Below, in pieces: positions 49,439 to 59,046 of a DNA stretch of 64,000 nucleotides. Position numbers and translations under genes: made by a program. Under the pieces are notes generated by a model. That model saw only the letters and a list, made by a program, of their open reading frames with translations, was not told the origin of the DNA and did not search any database. Every line of letters starts with the position of its first letter. Positions within the stretch are counted from its first letter, which is position 1. Source of the stretch: CSP1-4 sp963777975 (GTDB lineage Bacteria; Chloroflexota; Limnocylindria; Limnocylindrales; CSP1-4); contig CAVZSO010000013.1 in assembly GCA_963777975.1 (NCBI GenBank), forward strand, positions 248,001 to 312,000, in the 5' to 3' direction.

Positions 49439-50785
49439 GCGCGTCCCGATAGCCAGGCACAGGCAGCCGCACGCGTGGTCCTGGCCTATGCCGCGGCCGC
49501 CGGCGCCACGCAGGCCGAGGTGCTCTTCTCCGAAGGCGATTCGGCCCTCACACGGTTCGCGAACAGCGAGATCCACCAGAACGTGGCCGAGCGCGACGCG
49601 CAGGTCAGCCTCCGATTCGTCGATGGCCGCCGCGTTGGCTGCGCGGCCACCAATCGGCTCGATGACGAGGCATTGCGCCGGCTGGCCGATCGCGCGGCGA
49701 CCATCGCGCGGCTCCAGCCGGAGCAGGATGAGGTCATCGAGCTGCCGGAACCGGGGCCGATGACGCCGGTGGCCGGGACCAGCAGCGCCGCGACGCGGGA
49801 TGCATCGCCGGAGTCACGTGCTGTGGCGGCCCGGGCGGTCATCGCCGCGGCCGATGCCGTCGGCGTGCTGGCCTTCGGCTCCTTCACGACATCGGTCCAA
49901 CGCATCGGCGTCGTCAACAGCCGTGGCGTGGACGTGGTCGAGGAGCGAACGTCGGCGGCCCTGATCACGGTCTCGATGGGCAGCGACGGCGAGGCGGGCT
50001 ATGCGTCGTCGGCGGCGGTCGACGTGACCGACATCGATGCCGCCGCCATCGGACGAGAAGCGGCCGAGCGGGCCCGTGACTCGCGTCGGGCGGTGGCCAT
50101 CGATCCGGGCGACTATCCGGTCGTCCTCGAGCCATATGCCGTGGCGGACCTGCTCGAGACGCTCGGCTACGTCGGCTTCTCGGCCCTCGCCGTGCAGGAG
50201 GACCGCTCGTTCCACGAGCCGGGGCGGGTCGTCGGCTCGGAGCTGGTGACCATCGTCGATGACGCGGCGGACCAGGCCGGCGAGCCGGCCAGCTTCGACT
50301 ACGAGGGCGTGGCCAAGGAGCGAGTGACGCTCATCGAGCGAGGCGTCTGTCGCGACGTCGTCTACGACGAACAGACCGCCCGCCGCGCGGGGCGGCGATC
50401 GACCGGGCATGGCCTGCCCGCGCCGAATTCGTTCGGTCCGTTCCCGCTCAACATGCTCATGAAGGCAGGCGACGCCACGCATGAGGAGCTCGTGGCAGGC
50501 GTCGACCGGGGGCTGATCGTGACCCGGTTCCACTACACCAATCCGGTCCACCCGAAGCTGGCCATCGTGACCGGCATGACCAGGGACGGCGTCTTCCTCG
50601 TCGAGCGCGGCGAGATCGTCGGACCGGTCCGCAACCTGCGCTTCACCCAGAGCTACCTGGCCGCCCTGGCCGGGGTCGAGGCGGTCGGTCGCGATCGTCG
50701 ACGGGTGAGTGGCGACTTCAGCGCCGTCGTGGTCCCGGCCGTGCGCATCTCGGCCTTCAACTTCACGGGCGCCACGGAGCACTGA
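49435..50785 (+). CDS. tldE: TldE/PmbA family protein
   Basis: About 440 residues, the partner of TldD without its zinc motif. Features: GATQAEVLFSEGDSALTRFANSEIHQN, the long central beta region (VEERTSAALITVSMGSDGEAGYA), GRRSTGHGLPAPNSFGPFPLN and VSGDFSAVVVPAVRISAFNFTG. The clean frame opens at GTG 49475, but coding-like sequence (SQAQAAARVVLAYAAAAGA) reaches further up. A GTGA overlap with the tldD stop at 49435 is the likely start if one base near 49450 is in error. Confidence 0.87.
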
Positions 50786-50793
50786 GCACCCTC

Positions 50794-51006
50794 GTGACGA
50801 CCCCGCGCCCGGTGCTGGACGTGCGCCTCGGCGACCGGGTCACCCTCGCGCGACCGCATCCTTGCGGCTCGCGCGAGTGGGAGGTTCGACGCGTCGGCGC
50901 CGACATCGGCTTGCGCTGCCTCGGCTGCGACCGGCGGGTCTTGCTGGCCCGCGCCGATCTGGAGCGACGGCTGCGCGGACCGATCGTCCGGGACGGCGCC
51001 CCGTGA
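50794..51006 (+). CDS. DUF951 family protein
   Basis: A 70-residue protein matching DUF951 along its length: VRLGDRVTLARPHPCGSREWEVRRV, then GADIGLRCLGCDRRVLL and an RADLERRL end. The three cysteines (PHPCG, RCLGC) may bind zinc. Small proteins of this family are frequent in Firmicutes and Chloroflexota; function is unknown. The stop overlaps the GTG of the following gene. Confidence 0.88.
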   Translation: MTTPRPVLDVRLGDRVTLARPHPCGSREWEVRRVGADIGLRCLGCDRRVLLARADLERRLRGPIVRDGAP

Positions 51007-52731
51007 ACGAGCAGACCCGCCTGCCCTTCGACGACCTGCCCGAGCCGGTCGGCGAGGCGGCGCAGGTGACGACGGTCGAGCCACCGGCGCACGTCGGCAG
51101 CGCTGACGACCTGGCTGCCGCGACGCACTCGAAGGCCGCTCTCGGACGCGGCCACTGAACCGGGCACCCTGGAGCTGCCCTTCGGGCCCGATGAGAGCAC
51201 GCACGGCGATCCTGCCGTGACCGCGGCCTCGACCGCCTCGTCGGGGACGTCGGCCACGGCGGACGAGGCCTTCCTGGCCGTCGAGGACGCCGCGGACGTC
51301 GACGCGACGGTCGGGGGCGTGCTGCGCAACCGGCGCTTCCTGGCGCTCTGGCTGGCTCAGGTCGCCAGCCAGATCGGCGGCAACATGGTGCTCTTCGGGT
51401 TGACCGTGATGGTCGCCGATATCGCCGGTTCGAGCGCATCGGTCAGCCTGCTGATCCTGACCTTCCTGGTACCCGCCGTCGTCTTCTCGGCACCGGCCGG
51501 GGTCTTCGTCGACCGGGTCGACCGCCGTATCGTGCTGGTGGCGACCAATGTCGCACGCGGTGGCGTCTTCATCCTGCTCGTGGTCCTGGTCACCAACATC
51601 ACGGCGACCGACACGCGGCTGCTGGTCATCTACGGGCTCAACATCGTGGTCTCGACGTTGACCGTCTTCTTCGCTCCGGCGGAGGCCTCGATGATCCCGA
51701 TGCTCGTCGATCGGCGTCAGCTCCTGGCCGCCAACAGCCTCTTCACGCTGACGCTGCAGGCCGCCTTTGCGATCGGCTTCGCGCTGCTCGGGCCCCTGGC
51801 CGTGAGCCTATCGAGCGTCGTCGCGCTGGTCATCTTCGTGGCCATCCTCTATTTCGTGGCCGCCGCGCTGTGCGTGACACTGCCCGCGGCGCCGCCCCGG
51901 GAAGAAGCGCCGGCCGGCGGTGCCATCGGCGAGGCCGAGCAGGCGATGGCCTCGATGGCTGGCGATCTGCGCGAGGGGATCGCCTACATCCGTGACAACC
52001 GCAGCATCTTCTGGTCGCTCAGCTACCTGGCCATCAGCGCCTCGCTCATCGGCGTCATGGGCGTCCTCGGCCCGGCCTTTGCCAGGGACGTGCTCGGGCT
52101 GACCGGCGAGGGCCTGGCGGTCCTGCTGCTGCCGCTCGGCGCCGGCCTGGTCATCGGCATCCTGCTGCTGAACGCCTACGGGCGGCTCTTTCCCCGCCGT
52201 CGCGTCATCGAGGGCGGCCTCATCGGACTGGCCGTCTCGATCGCGCTGCTGGCCCTGGCCGAACCCATCTCGACGTTCCTCAAGGGCACGCCAGGCGGCA
52301 TCGGCAACCTGGTGTCACTGCTCGGGATCGTGGTCATGCTGGCCCTGGCGTCCGGCATCGGCTATGCCTTCGTGGCGGTGCCCGCCCAGACGCAGCTCCA
52401 GGAGGAGCTCCCGGAAGACATCCGAGGCCGCGTCTTCGGCGTGCTCAACATGCTGGTCAACATCGCCAGCTTCCTGCCCATCATCCTGGTCGGCTACATC
52501 GCGGACGGCATCGGTCCCGACACCGTCCTGCTGGCCTGCGCCGTCCTCGTCTTCGCCGCCGGCATCCGATCGATGGTCGCCGCGCCGCCGCTCGTCTCGG
52601 CATCCGCCGTGCCCAGCCACCTCGAGCCGACCGATCCGGTCACCGTCACCACGCAGCCGCGGCCGCGTCGGGTCAGCCCGCCGGCCGAGCCCGGGCCGCG
52701 CGCGGACGACGCAGGGCCGGTCAGCCGATGA
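51003..52731 (+). CDS. MFS transporter (MFS_3 / enterobactin-exporter-like)
   Basis: The transporter body from 51217 is 504 residues with twelve membrane helices. It shows LRNRRFLALWLAQVASQIGG at helix 1, SAPAGVFVDRVDRRIVLVATN in loop 2-3, EASMIPMLVDRRQLLAANSLFTL, and PEDIRGRVFGVLNMLVNIA near the end. This is the pattern of drug or siderophore exporters of the MFS_3 group. The N-terminal polar part (VNEQTRLPFDDLPEPVGEAAQ) starts at 51003 in a GTGA overlap with DUF951 and is separated by a shift near 51145. GTG 51217 is the alternative start. ATGA overlap with the asparaginase gene. Confidence 0.85.
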
Positions 52732-53711
52732 GCCGCGTCGCCGTCGTCTTCACGGGCGGCACCATCGCCATGCAGCGCGACCCCGAGGCCGGAGGGGCGG
52801 TCCCGACGCTGGCGGGTGCGGCGATCCTCGAGCGGACGTCCGGGCTGGAGGCGATCGCGACGGTCGATGCGGTCGACTGGGGCCTGGTGCCGGCATCGCA
52901 CCTCTCGTTCGCCCAGCTGCTCGACCTTGCCGCCACCGTCCGGACGTCGCTCGCCAGAGCGGACGTCGCCGGCGCCGTCGTGGTCCAGGGCACCGACGTC
53001 ATCGATGAGACGGCCTTCGCGCTCGACCTGCTGGTGCCCGGCTCCAAGCCGATCGTGGTGACCGGCGCCATGCGCACTTCAGACGACGACGGCTACGACG
53101 GCCCGACGAACCTGCGCGATGCGGTCCGGCTTGGCCGCCGCCCCGGAGGCCCGCCATCAGGGCGCGGTGGTCATCCTCGGTGGGACGGTCCTGGCCGGCG
53201 ACGATGCCATCAAGGTGCACACGAGCGCGTACGCCGCCTTCGCGTCCGCCAACGACGGCCCGCTGGGGAGTGTCGCCGACGGTCGTAGTCCACCTGACAC
53301 GCCGTCGCGCACGACGTCGCTTCCTGCCTCGCATCCCCGAGTCCGCGGTCGAGCCGATCGACCTCGTGACGCACGTCGTCGGGCAGGATGGCCGTCCGTT
53401 GCGCCTGGCGCTGGCCGGCGGCGCGAGGGGCGTCGTGATCGCCGCACCCGGAGCTGGCAACACCCATCCCGATCTGCTGGCGGCGGCCGAGGAGGGGATG
53501 GCGACAGGTATCCCGATGGTGCTGACGACCCGTTCGCCGCATGGGCGGGCGAGCGCCACGTACGCATTCCCCGGCGGCGGCGCTGCGATGGCTCGCGGCC
53601 GGTGCGATCCTGGCCGGGCCGCTCGGTGGACCCAAGGCGCGCATCGCGCTCGCGTTGGGTCTCGGCGCTGGGCTGGACCCTGCCGGACTGCGAGACCTCT
53701 TCGGGCCATGA
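52728..53711 (+). pseudogene. L-asparaginase family protein (three frameshifts)
   Basis: Type I/II asparaginase sequence spread over several frames: MSRVAVVFTGGTIAMQRDPE (nucleophile Thr in TGGTIA), GAVVVQGTDVIDETAF (second catalytic motif), KPIVVTGAMRTSDDDGYDGP, then GAVVILGGTVLAGDDAIKVH, HVVGQDGRPLRLALAGGARG, IPMVLTTRSPHG and a C-terminal LAGPLGGPKARIALALGLG. Shifts fall near 53130, 53275 and 53580. Joined, it has about 325 residues. The enzyme would hydrolyse asparagine to aspartate and ammonia. Given nearby errors in other genes it may in reality be intact. Confidence 0.8.
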
Positions 53712-55422
53712 CCCGGCCACCGGACCTCATCGTCCTCGGTCGCATCGCGAGCCTGGCGGGCGAGGAGGGGTTCGGATGGCAGGAGGGCCTCGCCGTCCTC
53801 GACGGGCGCATCATCGCCGCCGGACGTCGCCACGACATCGCCGAGCTGGCGGGCGCCGGCACGCGGACGATGGAGCTGGCGCCGGGCCAGGTCGCACTGC
53901 CATCGGTGACCGATGCTCACCTTCACCTCGTCGACGCGGCGCTGGCTGCGGACGAGGTCGATCTCGAGCGCTCGGCCACGCTCGAGACGGCACTCGAACG
54001 CGTAGCGCGTGCCGATACGGCACGCCTGGCCGATGGCGAACGCGACGGCTGGCTGCTGGGACACGGCTGGGCGACCGACGGATGGGCCGCCCGGCCGACG
54101 GCCGCCGACCTCGAGCGCGTGGCGCCCGGCCGCCGGATCGCCCTCTGGTCGCACGATCACCACACGATGTGGCTGAGCATGGCGGCGCTGGCGGACGCGG
54201 GCATCGACGCCTCGACGCTGGATCCGGTCGGGGGCGTGGTCGGCCGCGACGCCTTCGGTCATCCCGATGGCCTGCTCCACGAACACGCGATCAGCCTCGT
54301 CGACGCCGTCCTCCCTCGGCCGAGCCCGGCGGCGATCGACGATGCGATCACGCGATACGCCAGGCGGCTGGCCGCCGTCGGCGTGACCGGGGTGCACGAT
54401 CCCGGCAGCCTGACCATGGATGCGACGCTGGCCGGCGGCTTCTCGGCCATCAAGGCGATGGCGGAGGGTGGTCGCTTGCCCCTGCGTGTCCACGCCGGCA
54501 TCCGTAGCGCCCAGCTCGAATCGGCCATCGATGCCGGCCTGCGAAGCGGTCAGCGCGTCGAGCCCGAACGAGGTGCCGAGGCGGGCCGAGCGACGCGCGA
54601 TCGACCGGTTCCGGGTCGGCTGGCTGAAGCTCTTCGCCGACGGCAGCCTCGGCTCCCGGAGCGCGGCCCTGCTCGAGCCATATGACGATGCGTCGACGCG
54701 ACCCGGCCCTGCCGGCGCGCGTGGCGGCCTGCTCGATCCGCCAGAGGTCTTGAGGGAGCGTGTCGAACGGGCAGCCGGCGCCGGTCTGGCGACGATGATC
54801 CATGCCATCGGCGACGAGGCCGTCAGGGCGGCGCTCGACGTCTTCCAGGTCGTCGATCCCCGGCGGCTCGCCGTGCCCACCCTGATGCCGCGCATCGAGC
54901 ACGCTCAGGTCGTGCAGCCGGTCGACCGGGCTCGGTTCGCGCGTCTCGGCGTGGCCGCCTCCGTCCAGCCCATCCAGCTGCGCAGCGATCTGGAGACGAT
55001 GCGCCGTGCGATCGGCTCGCGCACCTCGCTGGCGTTCCCGCTGGCGCAGCCTGGCCGCGGCTGGGGCGCTGATCGCTTGTGGCACCGACGCGCCGGTCGA
55101 ACCGCCCGATCCGTGGCCGGGGCTGGCCATGGCGACGACGCGCTGGGCGCCGGAGTGGGGGACCGACGTGCCGCCAGCCGAGCCCTCGGAGGCCCTGACG
55201 CTCGCCGCGGCGCTTCGGGCAGCGACGATCGGCCCGCGACGATCGGCGGGCGAACCGCTCGCCGGGCGCCTCGTCGTCGGCGAAGCGGCGGACCTGGTGG
55301 TCGTGGCGCTCGGCGACCACGACGACGCCGGCGCTGCCGCCGAAGCCGTCCGTACCATCGCGCCGCTGTTGACCATGCTCGATGGCGAAGAGCGTTACCG
55401 CGCGCCTGGATTCGATCGCTGA
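53708..55422 (+). CDS. amidohydrolase family 3 (YtcJ-like), two frameshifts
   Basis: The reconstructed protein is about 570 residues. It has an N-terminal beta sandwich (RIASLAGEEGFGWQEGLAVL), the HxH metal motif VTDAHLHLVDAAL, LLHEHAISLVDAV, WLKLFADGSLGSRSAAL, HAIGDEAVRAALDVF, RIEHAQVV and GTDAPVEPPDPW (last metal Asp), as in YtcJ-type metal-dependent amidohydrolases. Breaks lie near 54570 and near 55037, where the dehydrogenation of one or two bases would join SLAFP to WRSLAAAGALIACGTDAP. Its start overlaps the asparaginase stop (ATGA), so amide hydrolysis genes are paired. Confidence 0.82.
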
Positions 55423-55537
55423 GGAAGCTGCCGCGTGGCGCTTCGTCACCGGCATCTGCCGGTCGTTGCGCCCGTGCACCGCAGCGCGCCGGATTGCAAG
55501 GTCCGCGGCAAGGCGGCGGGCGTTCGATTCGCAGGAG

Positions 55538-55590
55538 AGCCCCCGCGGCGTCACCCGGTTCCCCAGGTGAGACAGCTCGCTGCGGGGGTT
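55538..55590 (+). terminator. long hairpin after the amidohydrolase gene
   Basis: A 13-bp stem (55538-55550 with 55578-55590, a GC-rich AGCCCCCGCGGCG arm) encloses a smaller TCACC/GGTGA hairpin (55551-55555 with 55566-55570) and is followed by CTTCC. It lies about 115 nt past the stop codon. It may be a terminator or the 3' part of a small RNA in the 55423-55600 gap. Confidence 0.5.
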
Positions 55591-55650
55591 CTTCCATGCT
55601 CGCTGCGGCCGGTCGTCCGCGCCTGGCGAGCCGGTCGCGCCGAGGGCCTC

Positions 55651-55659
55651 TGGTATCAT
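55651..55659 (+). promoter_or_regulatory. extended -10 promoter of tRNA-Val
   Basis: TGGTATCAT (TG-N-TATCAT) ends 11 nt before the mature tRNA. The upstream CCTCTGG is identical to that of the tldD promoter. Confidence 0.5.
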
Positions 55660-55670
55660 CCCGTCCTCGC

Positions 55671-55747
55671 GGGCGGCTAGCTCAGCTGGTTAGAGCACTT
55701 GCTTGACATGCAAGAGGTCACTGGTTCGAGTCCAGTGTCGCCCACCA
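55671..55747 (+). tRNA. tRNA-Val(GAC)
   Basis: A complete cloverleaf. The acceptor GGGCGGC pairs with GTCGCCC; the D arm is GCTC...GAGC; the anticodon stem CTTGC/GCAAG encloses loop TTGACAT with anticodon GAC (55705-55707); the T arm is CTGG-TTCGAGT-CCAG. The discriminator is A and CCA (55745-55747) is encoded. It lies directly upstream of the T-box leader. Confidence 0.96.
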
Positions 55748-55755
55748 TACGTAGA

Positions 55756-55990
55756 CGCGTCGATCGGGACGCGCCATCCCGGCTGGCACCTCCAGAGAGT
55801 CCGGACCGCGGCTGCAAGCCCGGACAGGTGCCGAGGTGGCGTCACCACCCGTGAGCGGCCGGCGAACCGGCCCGGGCGCCGCCCGTTAGCGCGGCCATGA
55901 GCGCGCTGCGACCATCGGTCGCGGCGAAGGCGGGTGGGACCGCGGAAGGCACAGCCTTTCGTCCTGTCGATGGACGGAAGGCTGTTCGAT
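55756..55990 (+). promoter_or_regulatory. T-box leader (tRNA-Thr-sensing riboswitch) of thrS
   Basis: The Stem I AG-bulge motif is seen as CTCCAGAGAGTCCGG (55790-55804), followed by GCTGCAAGCCCGGACAGGTGC, with GCACCT/AGGTGC pairing. The specifier region GTCACCACCCGTGAGC (55841-55856) carries the threonine codon ACC (55844-55846) before the conserved ACC-N-N-TGAGC element. The T-box bulge sequence CGGGTGGGACCGCG (55931-55944) matches the consensus AGGGTGGNACCGCG at 13 of 14 positions. An intrinsic terminator follows. Uncharged tRNA-Thr would stabilise the antiterminator and allow thrS expression. Confidence 0.92.
55952..55984 (+). terminator. regulated terminator of the thrS T-box
   Basis: A 13-bp stem CAGCCTTTCGTCC/GGACGGAAGGCTG with one G-U pair and a 7-nt loop, followed by TTCGATTCT. 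It begins 8 nt after the T-box motif and competes with the antiterminator. GGAGG of thrS follows at 55996-56000. Confidence 0.85.
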
Positions 55991-56008
55991 TCTCCGGAGG
56001 TCTCGACG

Positions 56009-57854
56009 ATGAGCGATGAACAGGGCCAGGCAGCAGACGCGATGCCTCGACGAGGAGGTGCTCGTCGCACCCGAGCGCGGCTCGGTCGAGGAGCTCCTCG
56101 ACGCGAGCGCCGGCGATGCGCTCGACCCGATGCGCCACTCGGCCGCCCACGTCATGGCCGAGGCGGTCATGGACCTCTTCCCCGGCACGCGATTGGGTAT
56201 CGGGCCGGCCATCGAGGATGGCTTCTACTACGACTTCGAGCTGCCGCGTCCGCTGACGCCGGACGACCTGGCGGCCATCGAGGCGCGGATGGCGGCGTCC
56301 GTCGCCGCCGACCATGCCTTCGTCCGCCACGAGCTCGACCCGCAGGCCGGCCGTGCCTGGTTCGCCGAGCATGGGCAACCCTTCAAGGTCGAGATCCTCG
56401 ACGATCTGGCGGCTGCTGCGATGGCCGCTGGTCAGCCGATGCCGCCGGTCTCGACCTACGAGCACGGGCCGTTCACGGACCTGTGTCGGGGCCCGCACGT
56501 CGCCTCGACGGGCGCCATCGGGCCCGTCAAGCTGCTGTCGGTGGCCGGCGCCTATTGGCGGGGCGACTCCGCGCGGCCGATGCTGCAGCGCATCTACGGC
56601 ACGGTCTGGGCGACCCAGGAGGAGCTCGACCGCTACCTCTGGCGGCGCGCCGAGGCCAAGAAGCGCGACCACCGCCGCCTCGGCGTGCAGCTCGACCTGT
56701 TCAGCTTCCATGACGTGGCGCCCGGCGCGGCCTTCTGGCATCCCAAGGGCTGGACGCTCTACCAGACGCTGCGCGGCGCGATGCGCGAGCTGCAGGCCGA
56801 GCGGGGCTACCAGGAGATCTACACGCCGCCGCTCGTGCACCAGAAGCTCTGGGAGCGCTCGGGGCACTGGGACCACTACCGCGACAACATGTTCCTGGTC
56901 GAGGCCGAAGAGCAGACCTTCAGCCTCAAGCCCATGAACTGTCCCGAGTCGACCTTCATCTATCGCAGCCGGACGCGGTCGTATCGCGACCTGCCGCTGC
57001 GCCTGTCCGAATACGGCATCCTTCATCGCGCCGAGCTGTCCGGCGTCCTGTCGGGCCTGACCCGTGTGCGGCACTTCGTGACCGACGATGCCCACATCTA
57101 CCTGCGACCGGAGCAGATCGGCGCCGAGATCGAAGCCCTGATGGGAGAGATCCGCGAGTCGTACGCCTGGTTCGGCCTGACGCCGACGCTGACCTTCGGC
57201 ACGCGACCCGACGAGGCGCTGGGCGACCCGATCGTCTGGGAGGAGACCGAGGCGATCATGCGCCAGGAGCTCGCCCGCTCCGGGCTGCGCTACCGCGAGA
57301 AGCCCAAGGACGGCGCCTTCTACGCGCCCAAGATCGACATCCAGATCGAGGACGCGCTGGGCCGGGAGTGGCAGACGGCGACCATCCAGGTCGATCGCGT
57401 CATGCTGCCCGAGCGCTTCGACCTGTGGTACATCGACGAGGAGGGTCAGCAGCAGCGGCCGGTGGCCATCCATCGCGCCATCTATGGGTCGCTGGAGCGG
57501 TTCATCGGCGTGCTCGTCGAGCACTTCGCCGGCGCCTTCCCCTTCTGGTGCGCCCCGGTCCAGGCGGTCGTGGTGCCCATCGCCGACCGCCATGTCGAAG
57601 CTGGCAAGGAGCTGGCCGATGTCCTTCGGGCTCGCGGCATCCGGGTCGAGGTCGACGACAGCTCGAACCGGATGCAGAACAAGATCCGCCTCGCCCAGGA
57701 GCAGAAGGTGCCATACATGCTCGTGCTCGGCGATCGCGAGGTCGAGGCGCGCAGCGCGGCGCCACGCACGCGGGCCGGCGAACAGCAGCAGGCCGAAACC
57801 TGGCAGGCGCTGGCCGACCGGCTGGCCGCCGAGGCTGCTGATCGGCGGCCGTGA
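56009..57854 (+). CDS. thrS: threonyl-tRNA synthetase (N-terminal frameshift, no TGS domain)
   Basis: About 614 residues. It attaches threonine to tRNA-Thr. The editing domain starts almost at once with MRHSAAHVMAEAVMDLFPG (HSxxH). In the class II core are MNCPESTFIYR (zinc Cys), RTRSYRDLPLRLSEYGILHR (motif 2), LTRVRHFVTDDAHIYL (zinc His), and AIHRAIYGSLERFIGVLVEH (zinc His, motif 3). The anticodon domain ends it. The usual 60-residue TGS domain is absent. ATG 56009 lies 8 nt after GGAGG but is out of frame with the body; a shift near 56040 would join MSDEQGQAADA to LDEEVLVAPERGS. ATG 56016 is the in-frame alternative. Controlled by the T-box upstream. Confidence 0.95.
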
Positions 57855-57904
57855 CACAGCCACGACGTCAGCGATGCTGGCACGAGGGCGACAGCGGGCC
57901 TCGA

Positions 57905-57934
57905 TTGCCGCTCGCTGAACGCCCATGCTATAGT
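57905..57934 (+). promoter_or_regulatory. promoter of the infC-rpmI-rplT operon
   Basis: TTGCCG (57905-57910) and TATAGT (57929-57934) are separated by 18 bp; TGC just before the -10 gives an extended -10. It leaves a leader of about 70 nt before infC, in which IF-3 or L20 autoregulation could act. Confidence 0.6.
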
Positions 57935-58011
57935 CCCGCGGGCGACGGGGGCCCACGGTCGACATACCGCCGAGCCCGCCGCCAAGGAGTCCGTACGGAA
58001 GAGGAACGAGC

Positions 58012-58831
58012 CTGAGTCGAGACCTGCGCATCAACGAGATGATCCGCGTCCCGCAGGTGCGGGTCGTGGACGAAGACGGGAGTCAGCTGGGGGTCATGGC
58101 CACCGGTGAGGCTCTCACACTTGCGCAGGAGAGGGGCGTCGACCTCGTCGAGGTCGCTCCCATGGCCGCTCCGCCGGTCACACGTCTGCTCGACTACGGC
58201 CAGTACAAGTACGAGCAGACCCGCCGCGACAAAGAGGCCCGCCGCCACCAGCGGTCGGTCGAGTTCAAGGAGGTCCGGCTCACCCCGAAGATCGGCAAGG
58301 GCGACTTCGATACCAAGGTCCGCCGCGCCATCCAGTTCCTGGAGGACGGCGACCGGATCAAGGTCTCCTGTCGCTTCCGGGGACGCGAATTGACCCACGC
58401 GTACCTGGGCAGGGACCTCCTGCTGCGGTTCGCCGATCAGGTCCAGGACCACGGCACGGTCGAACGCCAGCCGCTTCTGGAAGGCAAGTCGATGTGGATG
58501 GTCATCACCTCGACGCACAAACCGAAGGTCCAGGCGGCCAGCCACGTCGACGGCGAGGCTGCCAGCGAGATGGCTGAGCCGGTGCCAACGCCGGCAGCCT
58601 CGGTCCCGGAGCCGAGCGCTACTGCCGTCCCGGTACCAGTAGCCAGAGCCTGCTCCCGCGAAACCGCCCGTCAAACCAGCCGCCACACCGAAACCAGCCG
58701 CCGCGAAGACGGCCCCGGCGAACCAGCCCCCGCGCGCCCCGGCGAAACCAGCCCCCGCGAAACCAGCCCCCGCGGTCGTCGCGGTCGCACAAGAGGCGAC
58801 CGAGGCAACACCGCCCGCAGGAGATCGATAG
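58012..58831 (+). CDS. infC: translation initiation factor IF-3 (non-canonical start, extended tail)
   Basis: The N-domain opens with SRDLRINEMIRVPQVRVVDE, which is normally the first residues of IF-3. The only possible start before it is CTG 58012, 7 nt after GAGG; ATG 58039 would cut off the conserved RDLRINE. The body (YKYEQTRRDKEARRHQRSVE, FKEVRLTPKIGKGDF, GRELTHAYLGRDLL) ends near residue 175. An Ala/Pro/Lys-rich tail of about 95 residues follows (PAPAKPPVKPAATPKPAAAK), but in a different frame after about 58636. The stop at 58829-58831 lies 2 nt before rpmI. Confidence 0.92.
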
Positions 58832-58833
58832 CC

Positions 58834-59031
58834 GTGCCCAAGATGAAGAGCCACAAGGCGACCCAGAAGCGCTTCGGCGTCACGGGCAGCGGAAAGGTCG
58901 TCCGGGTCAAGGCCTGGCGCGGCCACCACCTCGAGATCAAGTCGTCGCGCCGTACCCGGCGCTATGCAGGCAAGGTCGTCCTGGATGCGACCCATGCCGA
59001 GCAGATCCGCCGACTCCTGCCGTACCTCTAG
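58834..59031 (+). CDS. rpmI: 50S ribosomal protein L35
   Basis: A 65-residue ribosomal protein: VPKMKSHKATQKRFGVTGSG, KVVRVKAWRGHHLEIKSSRR, then LDATHAEQIRRLLPYL. It starts at GTG 58834, preceded by AGGAGA within the end of infC. This gene is hidden in a longer fused frame and is easily missed. It belongs to the classical infC-rpmI-rplT operon. Confidence 0.95.
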   Translation: MPKMKSHKATQKRFGVTGSGKVVRVKAWRGHHLEIKSSRRTRRYAGKVVLDATHAEQIRRLLPYL

Positions 59032-59046
59032 GAGCAGACCGAACCG

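Noticed and set aside
55842..58034. 730-codon minus-strand open frame opposite thrS
   Set aside because: Antisense shadow of a clear synthetase and its T-box leader.
58039..59031. IF-3 fused to L35 as one 330-residue protein
   Set aside because: The fusion arises only because of the frameshift in the infC tail. L35 has its own GTG and AGGAGA site, and the corrected infC frame stops at 58831.
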